Below are positions 11,908-21,357 of a DNA stretch of 64,000 bases, one piece after another. The notes under the pieces are model-generated. The model did not search any database. It was not told the DNA's origin and saw nothing but the letters and a program-made list of their open reading frames with translations. Within the stretch, counting starts at the first letter, position 1. Each line of letters starts with the position of its first letter. This stretch comes from Moniliella sp. 'wahieum' (lineage: Eukaryota > Basidiomycota > Moniliellomycetes > Moniliellales > Moniliellaceae). The stretch spans positions 186,001-250,000 of the forward strand of contig RSEE01000078.1 in assembly GCA_003971905.1 (NCBI GenBank), in the 5' to 3' direction. Position numbers and translations under genes: made by a program.

Positions 11908-12397
11908 TCCCTTGGGGGCACCTTTTTGTGTCTTCTTTTCCTTTCTTTTCTTGAGCCTTTGCTGTTCTTGTTGCACTGCTGTGCCCTACGTTGGCCGCCT
12001 TCTTGCAGTTCAGAGCCCTTCTTACTGTTTTTGGTCCGTTTCGCCATGCCTCCCCTTCTGTATCCTTGCCTCTGATCTGTGGGGCAGTTACCGTACTACC
12101 CCTGCCCCGTCTCTTCTGCCTCCTTCTCTTCTGTCTGGTCCCTTTCGTTGTGTTGGCATGTGTGACTAATTGCCCGAGATGGGGTTGAAAACTGGTGTTG
12201 CCCTTGCTCTTTGACGGTGAAGTGGTAGGTAGATGTAGGTTGCGTAGCGTAGCAGGGGGCGCGAAAGAACAAGTTTGAAAGAAGGGATCATCGATCAGAT
12301 CATCGGCCGTCCGATCGGCAGCGGCGGGTGGAACATGGACGCAAGTAAAACAGCGTGGCTGACGCGGGCTTCCCAGTGGTCCCACCACCACCACCCA
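11908..12397. other. T-rich 3' region and spacer upstream of COQ10
   Basis: A T/C-rich stretch (about 11930-12140) looks like 3' UTR, followed by about 200 bp of promoter for COQ10. No convincing gene. Confidence 0.5.
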
Positions 12398-13548
12398 ATG
12401 GCACCAGCACGCCTTGTCGCTCTGGCCCTCCCAGCCACGGTTCGCATCCGGCCCGGGTGGGTGGCAAGGACTGGGTGGATGGCACGGCGCGCAGCGGGGT
12501 TCGACCAGCGCCGGCCAGCCAGCTGGTTGACGCAGTTGTCCGGCCTCGTTAGCCCGCTCCAACCTCCATCAGGGCGCGCCGCACGCCAGCCCAGTGCCTC
12601 TTCCGGTCCGGCGAGCGACTTGCCTGAGGGCACACGTGTCTACACACAGACCAAAGTGTTGCCCTACACGCAAGCGCAGCTGTTTGCCATGGTGGCCGAT
12701 GTGGATCGCTACCACGAGTTTTTGCCCTTTTGCACCATGAGCCGCGTGGTTGGTCCGGCCGATGCGGCAGCGCCTACGCCTGCGTCTGACCCCTCCTCCG
12801 CCCCTCCCCCAACGCGGGACCCGAGTCCGGCGACGCCGTTGGTCCCACATCCCCAGGCGGCGGGGGACGAATCCGTATTTCGCCTGCCTCAGTCGTCCAC
12901 GGCCACGTCGGGTGCCATGTCGAGCATGCGTGGGCCCGCAGCCCGTCCGCCACCTGCCCAGCCTACCCCTCTCTTCCCGCCCTTGGCCCGGCTGGTGTCC
13001 CACTTGGAACACTGGGCTACGCCTCCTCCCCTTTCTCCGCTCCATCTGCCCCACCACCCACCACCTTCCCCTCGCCCCACCGTCCGCACCGCCCATGCAC
13101 CACCCTCTTCTCCTTCTTCTTCTTCTGCTCCTCGCCCTCCCCTCCTGTGACCTCACGCGCACTTCTGGCCGATTTGGGAATTGGGTATGGTGCGTTCAAG
13201 GAAGAGTACCGGAGCAAAGTCGAGTTGACGGGCCAAGAACAAGTCAAGGTGCGTTCTGCGTTTGTCTCGCTCGGCGCCTCTGGATTGCGTACTAACCAGG
13301 TCCGGCGAATGGACTGCTAGGCAACCGCCTTGCCCGGCTCCAATCCGCTCTTTACCCACCTCAGTACCACCTGGCGCCTCACCCCATTGGCCCAGGGTAC
13401 AGCGACGCAGATTGACTATACGTTGGCCTATGGGTTTGCTCATCCGGCCCATGCGTGGGTGGCAGGCGCCGTGTTTGCGCGCACGGCAGCAATGATTATG
13501 CATGCGTTCGAACACCGGGCTCAAACGTTGTACGCGCCCGCACAATGA
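12398..13548 (+). CDS. COQ10: Coenzyme Q-binding protein COQ10 (START-like), mitochondrial
   Basis: Coq10 binds ubiquinone in mitochondria and is needed for efficient respiration and Q synthesis. ATG 12398 gives an Arg/Ala/Leu-rich leader (MAPARLVALALPATVRIRP) suited to mitochondrial import; an in-frame ATG at 12335 is an alternative. The START-like fold begins KVLPYTQAQLFAMVADVDRY and HEFLPFCTMSRVV. It resumes as LLADLGIGYGAFKEEYRSKV and ends THLSTTWRLTP, IDYTLAYGFAHPAHAW and AAMIMHAFEHRAQTLY, all typical. Between SRVV and the ADLGIGYGAF strand lies an unusually long Pro/Ser/Ala-rich insert of about 130 codons. An intron at 13249-13299 follows QEQVK. Frame changes occur near the end of the insert and just after the intron, where an in-frame TAG (13318) interrupts otherwise conserved sequence. 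Confidence 0.92.
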
Positions 13549-13773
13549 GCAATGAGCAATGAACTCAAATCGACGGCCAACCCATGTGCCTTCTCTCTCG
13601 CGTTTCGCCTTTTTCACGCTTCAGCTGCTACTTACGACAGGAAAAGGGGGAAAGTCTCACTGGAGAAGGAGGTAAGACGGGACGGTATCGTATAGGCGCG
13701 GTGCGGAAGCAGGGAAGGGGAGACTTCGGGCCGGCAAACCGGCGGACAGCGAGCAAGCCCGTTCCGGACGGGG

Positions 13774-14919
13774 TCAAGAAGAAGTGGGGGTGTTGACTTT
13801 GGTGGTCTGGTCACTGGCATCGGACTCGATGGCTACCGGGGTAGGCTCGGGCGGCACGTCTGGCGGGCTAGAGCGCGGGAGCGCATGCAACATGCCTGCC
13901 CGCCACACAAAGCTCAGTCCCATGCCTACCAGCACCGCGCCCGGGCCAGATTCGGGTCCCACGCCCCGCCCGGGGCTAGCACGGCCCGCGCCGGGCGCAG
14001 CACCCATTCTTCCAGTGGCTCCTCTCTCTGGAGCGAGGTAGTAGCGAGCCAGATCAGGCTAGCGAACAAGGCGGACCAAATATCGTGCGAGGCAACCCAG
14101 CTGGTCGCAGCTAGGAACGGGGGCGTGCTGAGCCGCCAGCCTACCGGGTGCGCCATGTTGAACGTGCCGACCAGTTGGCCGCCGCCTCCGCCGGTCAAGG
14201 CGGCGAGGAGAAAGACTAGGAGTGTTGGTGTCGTCGGCGGTAGCGAAGCTAGCGTGCCCAACACCTCCGGAACGGGTGATGGCATCAAACGGTGCCAACA
14301 GCGTATCGAGCAACGCCATGGGCAACGGCGGCTGCGAGGCATCCTTTGGGCCTCCACCGAGGGCCAAAACAAAGGAAAGCGCGAGTGAGGCAGAAGGTAG
14401 ACAAGCCAGGACCTGGAGTGAGCAGCACACTGGGCGTACCAAAGTACGGGGCGGTGATAAAGGCGCCCCCCCACGCCTACGATGTGTTGCAGAGGACCGG
14501 TCAGCCAGCGCGCCGAGCACCTCACCAAACACAACTACCACCAACGTACCATGGCCAAAAACCCAGCCACGTCGCGCTGCCACGTCCACCGCGCCTGTTC
14601 CCGGGCGGTGCGACGAGCGTAGGCACGTGCTTCGTGCTCCAGAGCGCGGCGGCTCAGCTTGGAGTTCGGGTTGAGGAGGAGCGCCGTGTCGAGGTATGTG
14701 CGTTGGAGATCGTGTTGGTACGCGGCATGTGCTTGCGCCCGCGCCGAACGCCAATTGGCACTGACCCGCAGTGCATGCAGCACGCCCAGCACGGGCACTG
14801 ATCCGCTCGGCAGCCCCAGCCCATACGCCAAGCCCAAGGCGGGAACGACGGCAGGGCAATTGGGCGGTGCGCAGGGACTGGTCCGCGGCGGCAATTTGGG
14901 CCAAGAGAGGGCTGGTCAT
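13774..14919 (-). CDS. Unidentified multi-spanning membrane protein
   Basis: Function unknown. The chosen start at 14919 reads MTSPLLAQIAAADQSLRTAQ. A hydrophobic segment follows (VVPALGLAYGLGLPSG, VLGVLHALR), then a soluble, Arg/Ala-rich helical stretch (LDTALLLNPNSKLSRRALEH). Further membrane segments include TLVVVVFGEVLGALAD, TPTLLVFLLAALTGGGGG and DIWSALFASLIWLATTS. The tail, GMGLSFVWRAGML then an acidic/Pro end, stops at 13774-13776. At least four frame changes separate these pieces. It is convergent with COQ10, whose stop is about 225 bp away. Topology (about five or six helices) is my reading of hydrophobicity only. Confidence 0.55.
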
Positions 14920-15520
14920 GGTGACAAGTAGGCACGCGGACGAAGCAGGCGCAGGCGGCGCTGGCACGGGTGGTGATGGAAAGAAAGCCACACTTCCGGG
15001 GTGCTCGCGCGTCGGGCGAATCGGCGCCCGGAATAGCGGAGCTTTCGGCACGGCTATCTATCTGAGGCCTGATGGCATCACGCCTCACTATTCTATTACT
15101 CATGTTTCTTCTGCCACCCCGGGTAGCAGCTACCCCCTCGTCTCGATCCGAACAGGCAGGCAAAGTGTTGACGCAGAATGGACAACATCTAGACAGAGCA
15201 GAAAGCAACTTGCTTCTGGTGTGCCGTGCCAGGCTGCCTCACCGATATATACGTCGGATCACATCGATCCAACCTCAAGAGAAATGGATTTTCTAGCCCA
15301 AATCAAAGCACCCAGACACAACGTGCCCAGTGTTCTCTAGCCAAACCAATAGATAGAAGGGGGAAAGGGAGCAAGGTGAAGATGAAGATGAAGCTGAAGC
15401 TAAAGCCTCACTCGAAGACCATCCCCTGAGCAGCGCCTCAGCGCTAAAAGCAAAAGGAGGATCGAACACTGAGCGTGGACCGGCAGGTTATGAGAACCGC
15501 CGCGCTTGCCCATCCAATGC
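14920..15520. other. Spacer between membrane-protein gene and TenA-like gene
   Basis: About 600 bp, probably the promoter of the membrane-protein gene and the 3' region of the TenA-like gene. Tandem AAGATG/AAGCTG words occur near 15377-15405. No gene seen. Confidence 0.5.
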
Positions 15521-17321
15521 TCATAACCTGTCCTCTGTCGACGCCCGACCTGCGTCCCAGAAGAAACGTTCAAACCAGAGCACCCGCCGCCAGACTGCTT
15601 CGCAGCGCGCCTGACGTTCGGCGAGCCGTGTCCAGGGGAACAATGGCATCCAGAAGGGAGCCCAGCTCCGTGACAAACGCCCGGAACGCACCACACGTCC
15701 AGTTTTGCACAAACAAGTCCAGCACATGTGCCGCCCCGCTCAGCTCGCCCCCGGGGTGGCCCAACGGTGGCAGCCTGTTGGCCCGAAGCGGCTGTCGTCC
15801 ACGCCTCGAGGTACAGCTTCTCCATTGCCCAGAGCAACGTCATCTGCTCCTCTGGTGAGCCGGTTTGGCCAACTTCGAGCATGTACAGGCAGTACGCTTG
15901 GGTCACAGGAGCATAGGGCGCCATGAGCGAGGTACTGTCCCCTCCCAAATCCAAATTCCAATGCGCCGCCGTATCTTCAAAAAACTGCACCTCCCGCACC
16001 ACGTTCGAGATGGCACCCGACAAAACAGCACGAATGCGCGAGCCGTAGGTGCACGTCAACGAGGTTTCCTCGGCATCTGCCAACGTAGGCAGCCGGGCCA
16101 GCATCAGGCCGGCGAAACGCAGGTACCCCACCCCGGCATAGAGCCGGTCCTGAGCCAGCCACGCCTCAATATGTTCGTTGGAAAGCGTCTTGGCCGCAGC
16201 GGCCGTCAAGAAAGGATGCGCGATCGCCGCAGTGTACGCCTCTGGCTCCAGGGCAATCAGGTGAGCCGAAAACCCACCTACTGCCACCGGCGCGGCGGCA
16301 CCGGGAGCATCGCCGGTCCCGTAGGGACGATCCGGTCGGGTGGGGAACCAACGTTCGGGGGCGAGGGTCGGAACAGACGACGAGTAGTCCTCTGACCGTC
16401 TTGGGGCCGACGAGGGCGAGGCAGCATGCCCCACGCGATATACAGGATCGGGATGGGCGGATGAGCGAGCGTAGGCAGGGTGATGCGTGAGCTGGGCTTG
16501 GGGGTCAACTTGAGACTCGTGCGAGTGCTGGTATCGGTGCGGCGGACCCAGTTGCGGAGGTGGTGTGGGGATGGAGCTGGTGCGGTGGCTGGAGCGAGTG
16601 CGAGTGTAAGCTCGAAGTCGAGTGGGAGTGCGGATGGGAGTGCGAATGAGGGTGGTGAGAATGGGAGTGCGGAGTGAGAGCGCGAATGGGAGTGCGGATG
16701 TGGGTGCGAGTGGGAGTGGGGTGGAGGGGGAGGGCGAGACGGGTGAGTCGGGTGGTAAGACAACGGTCCATGAGATGTATGCGGGGCAGTGCTGCGCTGC
16801 CCAAGGGTGAGGTGGGGCGGTACAAAAGGGATGGTTTGGTGTCTTGTGTGCCCGGTTCATGTACAGGCGCGGAAGATGGTGCGTGGGGAGATTCGCCAAA
16901 GGAGCCATAGTCATATGCAGAAGGCGGGATCCGACGCTCGTACCCCATTGCCGGCTGGCTCAGGGGGTACTCTTCCCGCTTGTATGGGACACGGGCACCC
17001 CCACATCCGGCTCGAGGGGCAAAAGGTTGGGCACCCCAGGGGAAGGCGGGGTGGGAGAAAACCCAGACACCGGGGTGGAAGAGAGACCAGTAAAAGGCGG
17101 CGCGGTCACGATGGGAGTCGCATCGGGCGCGAGAGGCGCATGTCCCAGGCCCGATGCGGAGCCCAGGCCTGATGGAGCGGAGCCAGATCCAGATCCGGAT
17201 GCGTAGCTAGGGAGTGGAGCTTGGGGTCGGGATCTAGATCTTCAGCCTGCAACCCAGTTGCGACATACTTGTGCCATGTGTCGAACCAGAGAGGCAACCG
17301 TTTGGTTTCATTACTGCTCAT
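15521..17321 (-). CDS. TenA/THI-4 family (heme-oxygenase-like fold) protein with long N-terminal extension
   Basis: TenA proteins are all-helical; many act on thiamine breakdown products, and fungal stand-alone relatives are mostly uncharacterised. The core reads SAHLIALEPEAYTAAIAHPF, then LSNEHIEAWLAQDRLYAGVG and YLRFAGLMLARLP (WLxQDRLY is the family signature). It continues with LMAPYAPVTQAYCLYMLEVG and EEQMTLLWAMEKLYLEAW, and ends FRAFVTELGSLLDAIV and AVWRRVLWFERFFWDAG, stopping at 15521. Upstream, ATG 17321 (MSSNETKRLPLWFDTWHKYV) leads through a Pro-rich region and PSAYDYGSFGES into a His/Ser-rich repeat tract before the core. That makes about 600 codons where the core needs about 250. 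Several frame changes occur. Whether the first segment is truly joined to the core needs transcript data; the core assignment is firm. Confidence 0.8.
16609..16740 (-). repeat. GGGAGTGCGAAT-type minisatellite encoding His/Ser repeats
   Basis: The + strand shows repeated GGGAGTGCG(A/G)AT(G) units. On the - strand one frame encodes HSH/PHSHS repeats within the linker of the TenA-like gene; other frames give RTP or LPF repeats. This is the most slippage-prone part of the gene, so copy number may vary between strains. Confidence 0.75.
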
Positions 17322-17494
17322 CCCGCCTGAGGGGGAGGGATCCGAGGCGAGGCAGAGGCCGAGTTGGGAGAAGTTGACGCAGGCGGGGCAGATGGACAGA
17401 TTTAGTCAGGTCAAAGGGGGAAGAGGGAGAAGCCTCTGTTGGGTCGACACGGAGGAATACTGCGGCTGCCGGATCGTCCTTGTCGCCCTCAGGC

Positions 17495-17885
17495 TTATGA
17501 GCTGAAGAGGCTGTACCACTTTTTCAAAGTGGTGATGCGCGAGCGCACTGCCGACGCAGAAAAGGGGACCGAGGTGCCAGAGGCAAGCTCGCCCAGACGC
17601 TGTACATGGCACGATTGGAATTGCGAAACTGGGGGCGGCCAGCAGCATGGCGGGCGCGCTTGAGAACGCGGGAGCCGTCATCGGTCTCGTCGTGCTCGTC
17701 GTGTTCGACAGAAAGGTTGGGGTCGTCGGGAGGTGGGTTGTCGGCGGGGTGCGAGAAGGATAGACGATCTGCTGGACGAGATGGGGGTCGGAAGCGAGTG
17801 CGCGGACGAGGCGCAGGTCGTCGTGCGGGGTCCAGCGGCGGTTGATGCGCTTTTTGGCCAGCGACGCGGGCGGGGGAGAGGCCAT
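17495..17885 (-). CDS. Small protein with possible Myb/SANT-like helices
   Basis: ATG 17885 begins MASPPPASLAKKRINRRWTP and continues HDDLRLVRALASDPHLVQQI. The RWTPxDDLRLVRAL pattern resembles the first helix of Myb/SANT-like domains. After an acidic linker (NLSVEHDEHDETDDG) come KRARHAAGRPQFRNSNRAMY and, in a shifted frame, a C-terminus AVRSRITTLKKWYSLFSS stopping at 17495-17497. That end resembles the third helix of Myb/SANT-like DNA-binding domains. The total is about 130 codons with two frame changes. It could instead be the 5' part of the TenA-like gene, which starts about 170 bp downstream on the same strand. Domain call is tentative. Confidence 0.45.
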
Positions 17886-18151
17886 GGCGCGGCAGCCCAA
17901 GCGGGGCGGGGCGCGGATGGGGTGGCGGGGGTGAGGGGGGGGCGGGGGGCGGGGAGCAGGCGAGGAAGGACGCAGGAACTAGGACGCGGGGACTCGGACG
18001 CACACTCGGAAGCCGCAACTAGGAAACGCCAGAGAGACGAAAATTTAGGAGCCGAGCGGCGGAGCGTTGTCGAGAGTGTGCAGCAGGCCAGCCAGGCCAG
18101 CCCACGGCCGGTGGGCGCACAGCCCACCAGCTGCGCTGTCCGCTGAGCCAC

Positions 18152-18182
18152 TGAACGTTCAAACAACTAGTTGAACGTTCAA
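18152..18182. repeat. Cluster of three palindromes (TGAACGTTCA / CAACTAGTTG / TTGAACGTTCAA)
   Basis: Three perfect palindromes sit nearly head to tail within 31 bp: 18152-18161, 18164-18173 and 18171-18182. The AACGTT core recurs in other spacers of the window. Confidence 0.85.
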
Positions 18183-18865
18183 GCCTAGTGCTCGCCAACG
18201 CTCGTCGGGTTTCGGCGGCGAAGGCCGGTTAAAACGTCAGGCTCAGGATGGCATCGATCAGCAATCAAAGCTCCGGCGCGCAGGCACTCGGGCGCTCAGC
18301 CGCTCAGGCACGCCAGCCCGTCCCACGGAGCATTCGCCATGCTCGACAATCGATGCGATAAAGGCTGGAAGCTGGCTGGGTGGCGGATGACTCAGTTCCC
18401 AGTGTACTCAGTCTGAATTCCCAGCACCGAACGGTAGCCAGTGTCAGCATCAGCATCCGCATCAGCATCATCGTCAGCGTCCGGCTCAGACTCAGGGCGT
18501 GCGGCCCCTCCCGCTGCCTCGGCCTGGTTGTTCCAAACTAGTTCCGTCGTGTACGATGGCAATCATGCATCCGTTGCTAGCGCGTTACCGAGCTCAGTAC
18601 CTAGGACCTAGGACTGAGACTGCGTATAGCGGGCAGTGCAGGCAGGCAGTGCCGCCCTGGTCGCATTTCCAATTTCACACACGCCCAATGCTGAAGTACA
18701 TGCACTATCGATAATCGTAATCGATAATCGTTACGCGTTACACGCTACACGTTGCTCAGGCATCCTTCACAGACAAGGACGCACCCGGCCCCTTTCCCCT
18801 TCCCTTCGTGGCGGATGAGATCGATGAGAGCGTATGGGACGGCGTGCCTGGCATACCAGCCAGGG

Positions 18866-18904
18866 TGAACGTGAACGTTGAAGGTTGAACGTTGAACGTT
18901 GAAC
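18866..18904 (+). repeat. GTTGAAC heptamer tandem run
   Basis: About five near-perfect GTTGAAC/GTGAAC units in tandem (GTGAAC, GTTGAAG, GTTGAAC, GTTGAAC, GTTGAAC), followed by CCCCCC. It shares its core with the palindromes at 18152-18182. Confidence 0.8.
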
Positions 18905-19410
18905 CCCCCATCTGAACGTCGCTAAGGCGCCGAGGCGCCGAGATCTAAGAGGCTGAATAGTGAGTGAATGCCAGAGGCGTCTGCGCAGTGCTGGTTCCTA
19001 GTTGCTTGGTGCCAGGCAGCGTGAACCAATGGCAGGCGCCATGTGATGTATGCTGTGCCACGTGTGACAAGTCATGTGACTAGGGCCTTGCGCTCGCTGC
19101 GCGCAGCCGCTCGGGTAAACCCCGGTGCGGGCAGCTGCTGTGCTGCGGTGGTGGTGGAGCCCGGTGGAGACGGTGGAGCCCGGTGGAGACTGGCGGAGGC
19201 CGTCTGCTGAGCTCAGCACAACACGTGACCGGTGACCGGGGGCCCGCGGAACCCCCGGGGCGGAATGCGTTGCACCGGCCGGTGCGTTTCGGCTGGCGGT
19301 GGTGGTTTTTTTCGGGGCGACAAGTCGGCGCGGATGGGCGCCGGCTGGCCCGTGTCGCTGTCGTCCGCCTGCCCTCCGCCACGACCGCCCGCGCCCCGCC
19401 CGCCCCCACC

Positions 19411-21087
19411 ATGGCGCTCCCCCACTTCTACGCCCACGTCCACACCGCCACCCCCGTCGTCCTCTGCGGGCGGCCAGCTCTACCCCCTCTGCGACCCCGC
19501 CGCCGACCCCGTGCGCCACAGCCCGAGGGCGTCAAGGCGCTCCTCCCCGTCGCCAATGTGCCCCAGGTGGCGCATGTGCTCCAGCTCATCGTCCGCATCG
19601 GCCCCTCCACCCTCGTCTCGCCCCCAAGGCCCAGCACGACGCCATCACCCGTTCCCTCCAGCAGCTCCTCCTCTGCCCCCCCGACTCTTTCCAGCCCTCC
19701 ATCCCCATCCGCTGCCGCTCCGACCCCGGCTTGCCGCCCACTGGCCTTTCTGCCGCCGGGTACCAGCCCCCCGTAGCCGCCGGCGACCCGTCGCTGGACG
19801 AGGAAGCCCAGGCCAGTCCAGACGATGCCAACGCCTTCCTCGTGCACCTCTTTCCCCTCGGCCCGGACGACAAGTCGCGCGCCGGCGGAACGAGGAGGTG
19901 AGCAGCACCCGCCCGCCCGGCACGGCCCAATTACTTACCTGGCTCGACAGGGCAAGCTGCCGTCCAACCCGTTGGTGCTTCCGTGCGACCTGATTGCTCC
20001 GCTTCCCGCTCGAATCGGTGCTTCAAGCGAGCCTGCGGACCGACAAGCCTACCTCCTCCCCCTCGGTCTCCGCGTTGCTCTATGCGCCGCAGCAAACCCG
20101 ATGGCCTGTCGCGCGAGCGAGAAAAAGACAACCCACCTCGTGGGCTGTACGCATACCCCTCTCGTGAGCTCGCCAAGACCACGCTGCCGATGGCATTCCA
20201 AGATGGCGCGCGGGCGGGGTGCACCAGCTGCTCTTGGCCAAGGACAGTACAGTGTTGGAGGAGGACGAGGTACGGTTGACGATGGCCTGGTCGAGGGCGC
20301 GGAACACGATCGGGTGCGAGTGAGCAACGCACTGTGGATGCGCATGTCTACTTTCTCAACCGGAGCGTCGTTTTGCCGCTGCTGGAACGGAAGCGCATGC
20401 TCACCTCGCTACGCGAACATGTCTTGCCTAACCTGGCTCGGGCTGGGTGGCAGAGCGCCTTGGCCGACAAACTCGGCATGCTCGCGCTGGATGACGATGC
20501 CAACTCGGACCTGGACGCGCAGGAGCACGAGTCGATGCACGAGTGGACGCCACAGAACGCATACGGTGGCCGTGGCATTGATTGCGCGCCCGCCCCCCCC
20601 GGTCGCCGAAACGGAAAAGGAAGAGCAGGAAAAAGTGCTGCCTAGCTCGTTTCTCCTACGCGGCAATACGTTGCCTACCTACATTGAAGTCAACCGCTTC
20701 ATCCTCCGCAACTTGGGGAAAACAATGCTGCCGCTGCCGGGATGGGTCGAGGATGAGGGGAAACCGAGTCCAGCCCAGGCCAAGGCCGATCGCACCATGG
20801 TCTCCCCCGACAGCCTTGTTTCGCCCCGTGCTACCCTGGGCGAACGCACCTGGTCAAGCGGTCCGTGATTGGAGCCGGGGCGGTGGTAGGCAAGCATGCT
20901 CGTGACCGGCTGCGTTGTGGCTGATGGTGCTGTCGTTGGGGCCGGTGCCAGCTGGAGAGCTGTGGATCGGCATCAATGCCAAGGTCGGAGATCGGTGCAC
21001 GCTGAAGGATTGTGATGGGGGCCCGGGGCCGAGCTGGAAGCCGAGACACATGGCAAGAACGAAAAGTACTCGAAGAACGACGATTAG
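19411..21087 (+). CDS. GCD1: Translation initiation factor eIF2B gamma subunit (GCD1)
   Basis: eIF2B is the nucleotide exchange factor for eIF2; gamma pairs with epsilon in the catalytic subcomplex. From ATG 19411 the nucleotidyltransferase-like domain shows GGQLYPLCDPAADPV, GVKALLPVANVPQVAHVLQL, KAQHDAITRSLQQLLLCPPD and, after an intron at 19898-19950, GKLPSNPLVLPCDLIAPLP. Next are DAHVYFLNRSVVLPLLERKR and LPTYIEVNRFILRNLG. The C-terminal left-handed beta-helix has hexapeptide repeats (VKRSVIGAGAVVGKHARVTG, CVVGINAKVGDRCTLKDC), and the gene ends at TAG 21085. There are at least seven frame changes. One clear case is a G missing from the GGGG at 21025-21028, which restores PGAELEAETHG. This is an essential gene, so the breaks are unlikely to be biological. 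Confidence 0.92.
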
Positions 21088-21357
21088 GAGAAGGAAAATC
21101 CCATCTTTAACCCCCTATGCTGAACGTCTGAACTTCATGCCTACTTCTCCAAGACGCGACAGAAGAGAACTGGTGGGACCCGTCTGTAAAAAAAGTCTCA
21201 TTGCACATGTGCCAGTGGCTTGCCTCCCTTCGTCATCATGCACCCCCCACCACCATCCCCGCCATTGCGGCAGCCTCAATTGGACAGGTGAGCAAAACCC
21301 TGGCTTAGAGGCAAAAGTCTGAAGGTGGGCTCGCTCACTCCCGGGGGTATATTGCTA

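Larger units (their letters stand above)
17886..19410. other. Divergent 1.5-kb spacer rich in short palindromes
   Basis: Separates the - strand Myb-like gene from + strand eIF2B gamma. It holds AACGTT palindromes (18152-18182), a GTTGAAC tandem run (18866-18904), a TCAGCATCAGCATC tract near 18440, CGATAATCG words near 18711-18737, an 8-bp GGCGCCGA direct repeat (about 18926-18941) and a 14-bp palindrome GCACCGGCCGGTGC near 19273. No protein-coding character. Confidence 0.6.
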
